DNA of 44,183 nucleotides from SXXH01 sp041165735 (GCA_046341775.1 JBKDQQ010000159.1:1-44183), one strand, 5' to 3'. Positions 24,560-33,754 are shown, counted from the stretch's first letter. Made by a program: numbers and translations. The notes: a model not told the origin generated them from the sequence alone.

Positions 24560-25684
24560 ATGCCCGCGCAGGAACCATCCGGCCACATCCTCGTCGACCG
24601 CGACTTGGGCGCCTTGCTGGGGAGCGCCATCTCGTCGGCGGATCCCGCGCATCCCGTGCGCTCCAGCCAAGTCTCCCCCGCCTCGCTGGACCTGCGGCTG
24701 TCGGCGCGCGGCTGGCGCATGCGCGCCGGCTTCCTGCCCGGCCGCGAAGGCGTGCTGCGCGCGCTCGAGCGGCTCGCCTTGGCGCCGATCGACCTCGAAG
24801 CGGGCGCGATCCTCGAGCCGGGCGTGCCCTACCTCGTCGAGTTGGAGGAGCGCCTCGACCTGCCCGCCGACCTGCGCGGACGCTTCAACCCGCGCAGCAG
24901 CACGGGGCGCTGCGACATCTTCACGCGCGTCTTGTGCGACGGGCACGCGCGCTTCGACGAGACTCCACCGGGCTATCGAGGTCCGTTGTGGATCGAGATC
25001 GCGCCGCTCTCCTTCCCCGTGCGCCTCGCGCGCGGCGTGCGACTCGCGCAACTGCGCCTCGCGCGCGGCGCGCCCGCGCTGGACGCGGATGGGTTGCGCG
25101 CCCTGCACGCGCGCACGCCGCTCCTGTGGACGCGCGCGGGCGCGACCTCGAGGCCCGTGCCCCTCGACGAGGCCTCCATCGACGACGATGGCACGCTCGT
25201 GGTGCGCGTCGGACTCGCCGGTCGCGCGCCCGCCGGGTGGAGATCGGCCGCGCGCGGTGGAGTCGTCGAGTTCGACCGCGAGCACGCGCACGACGCGCGC
25301 GACTACTTCGAGGAGGTGCGCGCCGACGACGGCCGCTGCATCCTCGCGCCGGGGAGCTTCCACATCTTCGCCTCCAAGGAGCGCCTCGTCGTTCCGCCCG
25401 ACCATGCGGCGGAGATGCTGCCGATCGACGTGGGCGTGGGAGAGCTGCGCAACAACTCCGCGGGCTTCTTCGACAACGGCTTCGGTTGGCGCGAAGGCGG
25501 CGATGGCACGCCGGCGGTGCTCGAGGTGCGCGCGCACGACGTGCCCTTCCTCGTCGAGGACGGCCAGCCCTTCTGCCGCCTGCGCTATTTCCGCTCCGCC
25601 GGACGGCCCGACCGGTTGTACGGCGAAGGCCGGCGCTCGTACCAGGACCAGGACTTGACCTTGGCGCGCTGCTTCAGGCCGTGA
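24560..25684 (+). CDS. Two-domain 2'-deoxycytidine 5'-triphosphate deaminase
   Basis: 374 aa, about twice the length of ordinary Dcd. It belongs to the DCD family made of two dUTPase-fold halves. The first half has RFNPRSSTGRCDIFTRVL and GYRGPLWIEIAPLSFPVRL, matching the active-site Arg-Ser-Ser and Glu regions. The second half has a parallel arrangement ending DGQPFCRLRYFR. It deaminates dCTP to dUTP for dTMP synthesis. The gene is monocistronic, on the plus strand between two minus-strand units. A TTCAAT -10-like hexamer sits exactly 9 bp before the ATG, which would give an almost leaderless mRNA. Confidence 0.85.
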   Translation: MPAQEPSGHILVDRDLGALLGSAISSADPAHPVRSSQVSPASLDLRLSARGWRMRAGFLPGREGVLRALERLALAPIDLEAGAILEPGVPYLVELEERLDLPADLRGRFNPRSSTGRCDIFTRVLCDGHARFDETPPGYRGPLWIEIAPLSFPVRLARGVRLAQLRLARGAPALDADGLRALHARTPLLWTRAGATSRPVPLDEASIDDDGTLVVRVGLAGRAPAGWRSAARGGVVEFDREHAHDARDYFEEVRADDGRCILAPGSFHIFASKERLVVPPDHAAEMLPIDVGVGELRNNSAGFFDNGFGWREGGDGTPAVLEVRAHDVPFLVEDGQPFCRLRYFRSAGRPDRLYGEGRRSYQDQDLTLARCFRP

Positions 25685-25689
25685 CGGTG

Positions 25690-25711
25690 CTCCGTCCGCG
25701 CGGGCGCGGAG
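25690..25711. terminator. Possible hairpin between convergent genes
   Basis: CTCCG (25690-25694) pairs with CGGAG (25707-25711) just after the dCTP deaminase stop and before the AlkD-like stop. There is no T-tract, so function as a bidirectional terminator is a guess. Confidence 0.25.
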
Positions 25712-25720
25712 TCCGTCCGT

Positions 25721-26422
25721 TCAGCAACGCGCGCTGGCGCGCTTCTTCGTCGGGCGCGAAGCCGCCTTGGCGATCGCCTGCGCCGCGTCCGGCACGCGGC
25801 ACGCCGTGCCGCCCATGTCCACCTCGACCTTGCCGAGCGCCTTCGCCACCGCGAGCGCCCGCCCGCGCAAGGCCGGCACCCACGCCCCGGCGGCGATGAC
25901 GAACCCGTTCATGGCGTAGCGCACGCGATTCTCGGCGCCGGGCAGTTCGTCGGCGACCCGTTGCAGCAGCCCACCGGCGTGCTCGAGGTCCAACTCGGCG
26001 TCGGGGCGCGTGGCAAGGCAGCCTGACAAGCTCGCCCAACCGCAGGTCTGCACGCCCGCGTCCTTGGCGTCGATCCACTTGCAACCCATGGACCAACCAT
26101 GCGGGCCGTCGGCCGCGACCCCGGCGACGCCGTACTCGCGCACCATGTACCAGGTCGCCGTCCTCGCCCAACGCTCGAGGTCCTTCTTCGTCATCGCCTC
26201 GGCGTCCGCCATCAACGCCGCCAGGTACTGCGCGTCGCCGTTGCGCGTGTCGTAGAGCCGCAGAGCCAAGGAATGGTCGCGCCCGGCCTGCTTCAGGATG
26301 GCCTTCATGTCGGCCACCGACACGCCGAAGAAGGGCTCCTCCGCGCCATGCCGCATGTAGATGCGCTTGGTCGAAGGCTTGCCCTTCGCCTCGAGCGCCC
26401 GCATCGCTTGGGCGAGGTCCAT
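25721..26422 (-). CDS. DNA alkylation repair (AlkD-like HEAT) protein
   Basis: 233 aa, all-helical. Segments such as SVADMKAILKQAGRDHSLAL, AQYLAALMADAEAMTKKDL and WSMGCKWIDAKDAGVQTCGW follow the HEAT-like repeats of the AlkD family (COG4912 type), in which Trp and Asp residues in the concave surface bind DNA. The variant with AADGPHGW is one often annotated in environmental bacteria and is more distant from Bacillus AlkD. Glycosylase activity cannot be judged from sequence alone. The ATG is at 26422, 26 bp after the stop of the upstream kelch-type gene, so the two may be one unit. Confidence 0.65.
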   Translation of the reverse strand: MDLAQAMRALEAKGKPSTKRIYMRHGAEEPFFGVSVADMKAILKQAGRDHSLALRLYDTRNGDAQYLAALMADAEAMTKKDLERWARTATWYMVREYGVAGVAADGPHGWSMGCKWIDAKDAGVQTCGWASLSGCLATRPDAELDLEHAGGLLQRVADELPGAENRVRYAMNGFVIAAGAWVPALRGRALAVAKALGKVEVDMGGTACRVPDAAQAIAKAASRPTKKRASARC

Positions 26423-26448
26423 GTCGGCGGGATGGCCTTGCGGCGCCG

Positions 26449-27945
26449 TCAGGGTTGGTAAAGCTCGATGCTCGTCGGGCCGCCGCCGAACAAGTACGCG
26501 CGGCCATCGGCCGCTCCGCCGATGGCCATGCCGCCCACGCGCGGCGCGGCCATCGCCGGACCGAGGCGCGCGGCGGTCGTGGAGACCAGTTCCGTCGTGG
26601 CGACGGCGGCAGGCAGGCTGATCCGGCCCGCGAGGATGGCTCCGATGTCGAGCGCGCCGGAGATGCCGCCCGCGAGCAGCGCGCGTCCGTTGTTGAGCGC
26701 GGCCACGGCATGCAAGGCGCGCGGCGCCGCCAGCGTCGGGCCGTTGGCGAACGAGCCGAGGCCGCTCGTCGAGTAGAGGCTCGTCGTCGCGATCGAAGTG
26801 AAGGCGATCTGCGAGAGATCCCCCGACTTCAAGACGCCGCCCAGATCGGCCGTGAGGCCGCCCGAGAGCAGCACGCGACCGTCGGCGAGGCGCGTCGCGT
26901 CGTGGAGGAAGCGCCCGGTCGAGAACAGCTTCGGCAGGGCGCTGAAGCTCGTGCCCGCCGTGTTCGACGCGTAGCCGAGGTTGGACACGTAGGGCACGCC
27001 GAGCACCTGCACCACGCCGAGTCCGCCCGCGACGAGGATCGAGTTGTTGGCGAGGCGAGTGGCCGTGTGGAACGCCTTGGGCTCGGGCATGTTCGGACCG
27101 GCCGCGAAGGTCCCGGTGGCGGGATCGAACAGCTCGGTCGTGTTCTCGATGGCGCCGAAGAACGCGGCGACATCGGTGAAGCTCGTCGTGTCGATGCCCC
27201 CGGTGACGAGGATCTTGCCGTCGCCGCGCCGCACCGCCGCCGCGCCGAGTCGCGCCGTCGCCAGGGGAGGCAGCGTGGTCGCGACCGCCGTGGCTGGATC
27301 GAAGAGATAGGCCTCGGCGCTGGGTTGGCCGTTCGTCCCGAGGCCGCCGGCGACGAGGATGCGCCCATCCGCAAGCTGCGCGCGCGCCGCGAACAGGTTC
27401 GCGCTCGGGACGAGTCCGATGGGCGCCACTTCCTGCGTGCAGGGATCGAAGGCCGAGACGACCGGTCCGGCGCCGCCGACGAGCGCCACGCGTCCGTCCG
27501 GGAGGGCGAAGGCCTGCCCGAAGGCGGACGCGGTGGTGCCCAGCGCCGCGCCGAGCGAGTTCGACCCCAGGTAGGTGGCGCGGCAGATGTTCGACACTTC
27601 CGGCGTCGGCGCCAACGCGGCGGCTTGGAAGGTCAGGCGGCCGCCGGACAACGCCTGGGTCGTGGCGAAGCTGAAGTTGGCCGCGCCCTGCGCGTCGAGC
27701 GTCAGGCCGAGGGTCACCTCGGCGGCGAGTTGGCGCAGCGGATTGATGTCGAGCGTGATCAGGTCGCCGATCTGCGTCTGCGCCTCGGTGGCGCTGATGA
27801 ACAGCAGCACGCGCTGGCCGGGCTGTCCGAGCACCTGGGCGGTGGAGGTGCCCGGCGCGGTGGCGGAGAGGACGCGCACCGACAAGTCCGCGGAGGCGAG
27901 GGGCGCGAGGGCCGCGAGGGCGAAGGGCAGGATCGAATGACGCAT
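26449..27945 (-). CDS. Secreted kelch-type beta-propeller protein
   Basis: 498 aa. A signal peptide (MRHSILPFALAALAPLASA) is followed by a domain up to about 125 and then kelch-like repeats. Each repeat pairs a DGRILVAGG-type strand with a later TxLxDPATG/TTELxSxT-type strand (for example DGRVALVGG, DGRILVAGG, DGKILVTGG, NNSILVAGG, DGRVLLSGG, NGRALLAGG, DGRAYLFGG). This predicts a six- or seven-bladed propeller like the galactose-oxidase central domain. No catalytic copper ligands are recognisable, so a binding role is more likely. It is divergent from the TPR gene across a 150-bp gap. Confidence 0.78.
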   Translation of the reverse strand: MRHSILPFALAALAPLASADLSVRVLSATAPGTSTAQVLGQPGQRVLLFISATEAQTQIGDLITLDINPLRQLAAEVTLGLTLDAQGAANFSFATTQALSGGRLTFQAAALAPTPEVSNICRATYLGSNSLGAALGTTASAFGQAFALPDGRVALVGGAGPVVSAFDPCTQEVAPIGLVPSANLFAARAQLADGRILVAGGLGTNGQPSAEAYLFDPATAVATTLPPLATARLGAAAVRRGDGKILVTGGIDTTSFTDVAAFFGAIENTTELFDPATGTFAAGPNMPEPKAFHTATRLANNSILVAGGLGVVQVLGVPYVSNLGYASNTAGTSFSALPKLFSTGRFLHDATRLADGRVLLSGGLTADLGGVLKSGDLSQIAFTSIATTSLYSTSGLGSFANGPTLAAPRALHAVAALNNGRALLAGGISGALDIGAILAGRISLPAAVATTELVSTTAARLGPAMAAPRVGGMAIGGAADGRAYLFGGGPTSIELYQP

Positions 27946-28095
27946 GGTGCTGGGCAGGGCGAGGCCGGCTTCGGCCGGACGGGATACCGGGCGAGGCCGG
28001 ATTCGACGGGCGATCCCACCAGCGTACGCCATCCTCCCCCGGCGGCAAGCGCGGGCGCTGGCGCGCGAGCATGCCCTCGCGCTTACCATGTGGCC

Positions 28096-29187
28096 ATGCA
28101 CGCCTTGCGCGCCTGGACCCTCGGCCTCGCGCTCCTCCACGCCGCGCCGATCCCGGGCGCGGCGCAGGGCGCGGATGCGCCGCGCGGCGACGCGGCCGAA
28201 GAGGCATGGCGCGCGGGACGACGGCTCGAGGCGCTCGAGCAGGAGGAGGCGCGCCTCCGGAAGGCCCCCTCGACCGCGGCGACGGAATGGCGCCGGCTCG
28301 CGCTTTGGCAACTCGAGCTGCACCGCCCCGCGGCGGCGCTCGCCAGCGCTGAACGCTGCGGAGCGCCGTGCGCCGAGCAGCGCGGCATCGCCTTGTTCCT
28401 GCTGGCGCGCTACGCCGAGTGCCTGCCGCTCCTGGATCGCGGCGAGCTGCAGGGCGCCTTGATGGCGATCGACGCCACCGAGGCCCTGCTCGACTTCGCC
28501 GAGTCGGACCGCGAGCTGGATCGCGCGCTGGCGCGCTTCGGCCGGGGCGATGCGCGGCTCATGGCGGCCGAGGGTCGCAGGCGCGCGCGTCAAGAAGACT
28601 GGACAGGCGCGCGCGACGCCTTCCGCGCCGCGCTCGAGCTCGATCCGTGCGAGGCCGAGGCCATGCTCGGACTCGGCCGCGTGCTGCTGCGCTCGGGCGC
28701 GCGCGAGGAGGGACTCGCGACCATGGCGCGCCAGCGCGAGCTGCGCGCCAAGCTCGACGTGCTCGACCACGCGCTCGAGGCGGTCGACTTGCAGCCCGTC
28801 CACGGCCCCAACTGGACCGCGGTCGGCGAGGCCGAGTCCGGGCTGGGCAGGCTCGAGCGCGCGCTGCGCGCGTTCGAGCGCGCGGAATCCCTGTGCGACG
28901 CCAGGCAGCTCGTCCCCAACGCGCTGCGCCACGCCAAGGCGGCGCGCGCGGCGGGCGGGCTGGACGCGGCGCTCGCCGTGCTGCGGCGCGCGCGGGCGAG
29001 ATCCGACGATCCGCGCCTCGTCGTGCGCGAGGCCGACCTGCTGGCCGAGGATGGGCGCGCGTCCGAGGCGCTGCGACTGCTCGAGGCGCTGGCGGCGCGC
29101 AGGCCGGACGACCAGGCGTTGAGGGAACGCCTCGAGGCCCTGCGGCCCAAGGCGAAGGACGCGTCCGGGACGGAGCGCAAGCCATGA
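28096..29187 (+). CDS. Secreted or periplasmic TPR-repeat protein
   Basis: 363 aa. A signal peptide (MHALRAWTLGLALLHAAPIPGAA, written here only to its first 20-odd residues) precedes an all-helical protein rich in Ala, Leu, Arg and Glu. Typical TPR repeats are visible at about 175-205 (WTGARDAFRAALELDPCEAE, AMLGLGRVLL) and 250-345. These usually act as protein-binding scaffolds. The stop overlaps the ATG of the CRTAC1-type lipoprotein (ATGA), so the two are coupled and may form a complex. A TACCAT hexamer lies 6 bp before the ATG. Confidence 0.72.
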   Translation: MHALRAWTLGLALLHAAPIPGAAQGADAPRGDAAEEAWRAGRRLEALEQEEARLRKAPSTAATEWRRLALWQLELHRPAAALASAERCGAPCAEQRGIALFLLARYAECLPLLDRGELQGALMAIDATEALLDFAESDRELDRALARFGRGDARLMAAEGRRRARQEDWTGARDAFRAALELDPCEAEAMLGLGRVLLRSGAREEGLATMARQRELRAKLDVLDHALEAVDLQPVHGPNWTAVGEAESGLGRLERALRAFERAESLCDARQLVPNALRHAKAARAAGGLDAALAVLRRARARSDDPRLVVREADLLAEDGRASEALRLLEALAARRPDDQALRERLEALRPKAKDASGTERKP

Positions 29188-30935
29188 GTCGCTCCCGCCC
29201 GCCCGCGGATTACCCGCCGCTCCTCGCCGCCCTGGCCACCATCGCGTTCTGTCAAATCACCTTGACAAGCTGCCGCGAGGATCCGGCCGGCGCGCGATCC
29301 GCACCCTCCACCACGGCCTGGTACGAGGACGGCACGGCGGCGAGCGGCCTGCGCTTCGCCCACGACGCCGGACGCAGCCCCGAGCGCCACCTGCCGGAGA
29401 CCATGGGCGCCGGCGCGGCCTTGTTCGACGCCGACCGCGACGGCGACCTCGACTTGTACCTGGTGCAGGGAGGTCCGATGCCGCCGCAGGGTCCGACGGC
29501 CACCAGCTACGGTCCCCCGCCCGCCGGCGCGCCCCGCAACCAGTTGTGGCTGAACGACGGCGCGGCGCGCTTCGTCGACGCCTCGGCGGGCTCCGGCGCC
29601 GGCGCCGACCCGCACCACGGCATGGGCGTCGCCACGGGCGACCTCGACGGCGACGGCTACGATGATCTCGTGCTCGCCAATCTGGGACCGGCGAAGGTGC
29701 TGCTCTCCGACGGTCCGGCGCGTTGGCGCGACGCGACGGAGGAGAGCGGCGTGCTGGTCGACGAATGGAGCGCGTGCGCGGCGCTGTTCGACGGCGACGC
29801 CGATGGCGACCTCGACTTGTTCCTGGTCTCCTACCTCGCCGTCGACCTGTCGCGACCCGAGCACTGCGGCCAACGCCGCGAAGGTTGGCGCTCGTACTGC
29901 CATCCCGACCGCTACGCGGGCTTGAACGACCGCTACTACGAGAACGACGGACGGGCGCGCTTCGTCGAGCGCACGCGCGAGGCGGGCCTGTTCGACCCGG
30001 ACGGCAAGGGACTGTGCGTGGCGGTCGCCGACGTCGACGACGACGGCGACCTCGACGCCTTCGTGGCCAACGACTCGACCGAGAACCGCCTGTGGACGAA
30101 CGACGGGCGGGGTCGCTTCGAGGACTCCACGCTGCTCTCCGGCGTGGGCGTCGACCGCTACGGACGCACGGAAGCCTCGATGGGCGTCGCCGTCGGCGAC
30201 ATGGACGGGGATCGCGACATGGACATCTTCGTCACCGGCTTCGACGACGAGTCCGACACGTACTACGCGAACCTCGGCGGCTTGCTGTTCGACGACCGCA
30301 CGCACCTGTCCGGGCTCGAACACCCCACGCGACTGCCGGTGGGCTTCGGCTGCGTGCTCGTCGACCCCGACGGCGACGGCGACCTCGACCTCGTGGTCGC
30401 CAACGGCCACATCCTCGACAACATCCACCTCTACCACGACGGGCAGGAGTTCGCGCAGCGCATGTTGTGCTTCGAGCGCGAGGAAGACGGCTGGCGCGAC
30501 CGCTCGGCGCGCGAAGCCGCGCTGTGCGGCCCCTCGTTCGTGGGACGCTGCCTGGTCTCCGGGGACCTCGATGGCGATGGCGACGAGGACTTGGTCATGA
30601 CCGAGAACGGCGGCGCCGCGCGCGTGTTCCTGCGGCGCGGCTCGGAGGCGCGGATGCTCGCCGTGCGCGGCCTGCCGCGCGGCACGCGCGTCGAGTTGGA
30701 GCGCGACGACGGCATCGTGCTGGCGCGCGATGCGCACCCGCAGCCCTCCTACTTCGGCTCGTGCGAGGAGACGCCGCGCTTCGGCCTGGGCGCCGCGCGG
30801 GCGGCGCGCTTGCGCTTGCGGGTCCCGGGCGGCGCGTGGAGCGAGCTGCCGCTCGCGGGACTCGGCGCGGGGGATGCGCGCCTCGAGCGGGACGGCGCGG
30901 GCTGGCGCCTGGCGGAATTCCGCGAAAAAAAGTGA
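29184..30935 (+). CDS. FG-GAP/VCBS repeat lipoprotein of the CRTAC1 type
   Basis: 583 aa. The N-terminus has a hydrophobic segment ending LTSC followed by R, a good lipobox, so it is probably a lipoprotein. Repeated calcium-binding loops of the form DxDxDGDxD are seen (DADRDGDLD, DLDGDGYDD, DGDADGDLD, DVDDDGDLD, DMDGDRDMD, DPDGDGDLD, DLDGDGDED), each starting an FG-GAP blade of a beta propeller. The C-terminal part (about 490-570, FGLGAARAARLRLRVPGG) resembles the UnbV/ASPIC domain. Function is likely extracellular binding. It is coupled to the upstream TPR gene. Seven adenines (30925-30931) precede the stop. Confidence 0.85.
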   Translation: MSRSRPPADYPPLLAALATIAFCQITLTSCREDPAGARSAPSTTAWYEDGTAASGLRFAHDAGRSPERHLPETMGAGAALFDADRDGDLDLYLVQGGPMPPQGPTATSYGPPPAGAPRNQLWLNDGAARFVDASAGSGAGADPHHGMGVATGDLDGDGYDDLVLANLGPAKVLLSDGPARWRDATEESGVLVDEWSACAALFDGDADGDLDLFLVSYLAVDLSRPEHCGQRREGWRSYCHPDRYAGLNDRYYENDGRARFVERTREAGLFDPDGKGLCVAVADVDDDGDLDAFVANDSTENRLWTNDGRGRFEDSTLLSGVGVDRYGRTEASMGVAVGDMDGDRDMDIFVTGFDDESDTYYANLGGLLFDDRTHLSGLEHPTRLPVGFGCVLVDPDGDGDLDLVVANGHILDNIHLYHDGQEFAQRMLCFEREEDGWRDRSAREAALCGPSFVGRCLVSGDLDGDGDEDLVMTENGGAARVFLRRGSEARMLAVRGLPRGTRVELERDDGIVLARDAHPQPSYFGSCEETPRFGLGAARAARLRLRVPGGAWSELPLAGLGAGDARLERDGAGWRLAEFREKK

Positions 30936-30948
30936 GGCGCGCCGCCTC
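30934..30948 (+). terminator. Hairpin overlapping the CRTAC1 stop codon
   Basis: GAGGCG-CGC-CGCCTC, a 6-bp stem with a 3-nt loop that begins inside the TGA. It lacks a T-tract, so termination here would need Rho or stalling. Confidence 0.3.
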
Positions 30949-31035
30949 GCGCACGCCGCGCGCCACGCGTGCATGATGCGCGCGCCCACGCGCGCACGCG
31001 TGCGAGAGCGCGCCCGCGCGAGGCCTGCAGGAGGC

Positions 31036-31064
31036 TTGCCGAGCCTCGCCTCGGCTCGTATGGT
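31036..31064 (+). promoter_or_regulatory. topA promoter with internal palindrome
   Basis: TTGCCG (31036-31041), a 17-bp spacer and TATGGT (31059-31064). The ATG is only 9 bp after the -10, so the mRNA would have almost no leader. An inverted repeat GCCGAG-N6-CTCGGC (31038-31055) lies across the spacer. Confidence 0.55.
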
Positions 31065-31073
31065 TCGCCCGGC

Positions 31074-33740
31074 ATGACGCAGTTGATCATCGTCGAGTCG
31101 CCCACCAAGGCGAAGAAGATCCGCGAGTACCTGGGCAAGGGCTACAAGGTGCTCGCCAGCCAGGGGCATGTGCGCGACATCCCCGGTTCGAAGGAGATCC
31201 CCGCCAAGTACAAGGGGCTCCCCTGGGCGCGACTCGGCATCGACATCGACAACGACTTCACTCCCATCTACGTGGTCAGCGAAGACCGCAAGAAGCAGAT
31301 CAAGGAGCTGAAGTCCGCCCTCGAGGAGGCCGAGCTCGTCTACCTCGCGACCGACGAAGACCGCGAGGGCGAAGCCATCGCCTGGCACCTGCTCGAGGTG
31401 CTCAAGCCCGAGGTGCCGGTCAAGCGCATGGTGTTCCACGAGATCACCAAGTCGGCCATCCAGAAGGCCGTCGACACGGCGCGCCAGTTGGACGACAACC
31501 TCGTCCAGGCGCAGGAGGCGCGTCGCGTGCTCGACCGCCTGTACGGCTACGAGGTCTCGCCGCTCCTGTGGCGCAAGATCGCGCAAGGCACCTCGGCCGG
31601 CCGCGTGCAGAGCGTCGCCACCAAGCTGCTCGTCGAGCGCGAGAAGGAGCGCATGCGCTTCGTGTCCGCCGAATGGTGGGACGTCAAGGTCAAGCTCGAG
31701 AAGGGCGGCACGGCCTTCGAGGCGGAGCTCGCCTCCGTCGCCGGCCGCAAGCTGGCGCGCGGATCCGACTTCGACGAGTCCGGACGCCTCAAGAAGCAGG
31801 ACGCGCAGGTGTGGGATGCCGCCACGGCCGCGCAACTCGGCGAGGCCTTGCGACGCGGCTCGTTCCGCGTCGAAGGCGTCGAGCGCGAAGCCAAGACCTC
31901 GCACGCGAGGGCTCCATTCACGACCTCGACCTACCAGCAGGACGCCGGCCGGAAGCTCGGCCTGCGGGCGCAGGACGCCATGCGCGTAGCGCAGCGGCTC
32001 TACGAGAACGGCTTCATCACCTACATGCGCACCGACTCGATGTCGCTCTCGGGGGAGGCGCGCGCCGCCGCCGCGCGCCTCGTCGAGCAACTCTACGGAC
32101 GCGAGTACCTGCCGCCCTCCCCCAACTTCTACGGCTCGAAGAAGGGCGCGCAGGAGGCGCACGAGGCGATCCGCCCCGCGGGCGCCAGCTTCCGCCACCC
32201 CGACGAGGTCGCCGCCGAGGTCGGCGTCGGCAGCATGGAGGCGCGCGTCTACGAGATGATCTGGAAGCGCACGCTCGCCAGCCAGATGGCCGAGGAGCGC
32301 TACACCGCCGTCGTGGCGACGCTCTCCACCGACGCGCCGCAAGGCAAGGTCGTCGCCGTCGCGCGCGGCCGCATCACCGACTTCGCGGGCTACCGCCGCG
32401 TGTACATCGAGGGCAGCGACGATCCCCAAGCGGCGCTCGACGACCGCGAAAAGCCCTTGCCGCCCCTCGCGACGGGCGACGCGGCCAAGGTGCTGGACGC
32501 CGTGCCGGACGGCCATCGCACGACGCCGCCCGCGCGCTACACCGAAGCCTCGCTGGTGGCGAAGATGGAGGAGCTCGGCATCGGACGTCCGTCGACGTAC
32601 GGCGCGACGCTGGAGACGATCACCTCTCGCGGCTACTCGATGCTGCGCGGCAAGACGCTCGTGCCGCAACCCCTGGGCTTCGCCGTCGTGCAGGCGCTCG
32701 AGATGCTCGAGCCGCAGCTGGTCGACTACGGCTTCACGCGCGACATGGAGCAGGAACTCGACAAGATCGCCGAAGGGCGCTTGTCGCGCACCGCCTTCCT
32801 CGCGGGTTTCTGGTCCGGCTCCAACCCGGGCCTCGAGAAGATCGTGACCGAGCGGGCCGCAGGCATCGAGCCGCGCGCGGTGTGCACCATCCCCATCGGC
32901 CAGCACGACGGGCAGCCGGTCGAGTTGCGCGTGGGCAAGTTCGGTCCCTATGTGCAGCACGGCGATTCACGCGGCTCGGTGCCCGAAGGCCTCGCGCCCG
33001 ACGAGATCACCGTCGATGTCGCGCTGCAGCTGATCGAAACCGGCAAGAAGAAGGACCAGCCCATCGGCCTCTTCGAGGGATTGCCCGTCTACGTGCGCTC
33101 CGGCAAGTACGGCCCCTACATCCAATGGGGAGACGAGCCCAAGGAGGACGAGGCGCCCAAGCCCAAGGTCAAGCGCAAGAAGGGCGAACCCGCCGCGAAG
33201 AAGGCGCCCAAGGTCAAGCGCGTGTCCATCTTCAAGGACATGGATCCGAACTCCGTCACGCTCGAGACGGCGGTGCAGCTCCTGGCCCTGCCGCGCTCGC
33301 TCGGCGTCGATCCCAAGGACAACCGCCCGATCCGCGCCGCCAACGGCAAGTTCGGTCCGTACTTGATGAAGGAGCCGCTCGACGACGGCAAGCCCGAGTA
33401 CCGCCGGCTCAAGAAGGAGTCGGAGCTCCTGTCCGTGACGCTCGACGAAGCCATCGCGCTGTTCGCGGTGCAACCGCAGAAGCGCACGTTCGGCCGCGCC
33501 GCCGCGACGCCCAAGGAGCCGATCGCGGTGCTCGGCCCGGATCCCGCCACGCAGAAGGAGATCCGCATCCTCGAAGGCAAGTACGGCCCCTACGCGACCG
33601 ATGGCGAGACCAACGCCACGCTGCCGAAGGGCGAGGATCCCAAGTCGACCACGCTCGAGCGCGCGGCCGCGCTGCTGGCCGAGAAGCGCGCCAAGGGCCC
33701 GACGAAGAAGCCCGCGCGCAGGCGCGCCGCGCGCGGTTGA
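31074..33740 (+). CDS. topA: DNA topoisomerase I (type IA)
   Basis: 888 aa. It relaxes negatively supercoiled DNA. The TOPRIM domain shows IIVESPTKAKKI and ATDEDREGEAIAWHL. The catalytic Tyr is Y317 in GFITYMRTDS. The C-terminal third lacks the Cys4 zinc fingers of the E. coli enzyme and instead carries four K(F/Y)GPY repeats (VGKFGPYVQHGD, SGKYGPYIQWGD, NGKFGPYLM, EGKYGPYATDGE), as in many non-proteobacterial TopA. It ends in a Lys/Arg-rich tail. The upstream region is GC-alternating and may favour Z-DNA. Confidence 0.96.
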   Translation: MTQLIIVESPTKAKKIREYLGKGYKVLASQGHVRDIPGSKEIPAKYKGLPWARLGIDIDNDFTPIYVVSEDRKKQIKELKSALEEAELVYLATDEDREGEAIAWHLLEVLKPEVPVKRMVFHEITKSAIQKAVDTARQLDDNLVQAQEARRVLDRLYGYEVSPLLWRKIAQGTSAGRVQSVATKLLVEREKERMRFVSAEWWDVKVKLEKGGTAFEAELASVAGRKLARGSDFDESGRLKKQDAQVWDAATAAQLGEALRRGSFRVEGVEREAKTSHARAPFTTSTYQQDAGRKLGLRAQDAMRVAQRLYENGFITYMRTDSMSLSGEARAAAARLVEQLYGREYLPPSPNFYGSKKGAQEAHEAIRPAGASFRHPDEVAAEVGVGSMEARVYEMIWKRTLASQMAEERYTAVVATLSTDAPQGKVVAVARGRITDFAGYRRVYIEGSDDPQAALDDREKPLPPLATGDAAKVLDAVPDGHRTTPPARYTEASLVAKMEELGIGRPSTYGATLETITSRGYSMLRGKTLVPQPLGFAVVQALEMLEPQLVDYGFTRDMEQELDKIAEGRLSRTAFLAGFWSGSNPGLEKIVTERAAGIEPRAVCTIPIGQHDGQPVELRVGKFGPYVQHGDSRGSVPEGLAPDEITVDVALQLIETGKKKDQPIGLFEGLPVYVRSGKYGPYIQWGDEPKEDEAPKPKVKRKKGEPAAKKAPKVKRVSIFKDMDPNSVTLETAVQLLALPRSLGVDPKDNRPIRAANGKFGPYLMKEPLDDGKPEYRRLKKESELLSVTLDEAIALFAVQPQKRTFGRAAATPKEPIAVLGPDPATQKEIRILEGKYGPYATDGETNATLPKGEDPKSTTLERAAALLAEKRAKGPTKKPARRRAARG

Positions 33741-33754
33741 GCGCGGCGACGGCC

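Noticed and set aside
30914..30931. Palindrome GCGGAATTCCGC plus a run of A as a terminator
   Set aside because: The palindrome has no loop, lies inside the coding region, and the run would be A in the transcript, not U.
28590..32960. 1456-codon minus-strand open frame
   Set aside because: It covers the TPR, CRTAC1 and topA genes in antisense. All three have clear motifs on the plus strand, and the frame contains no recognisable protein.
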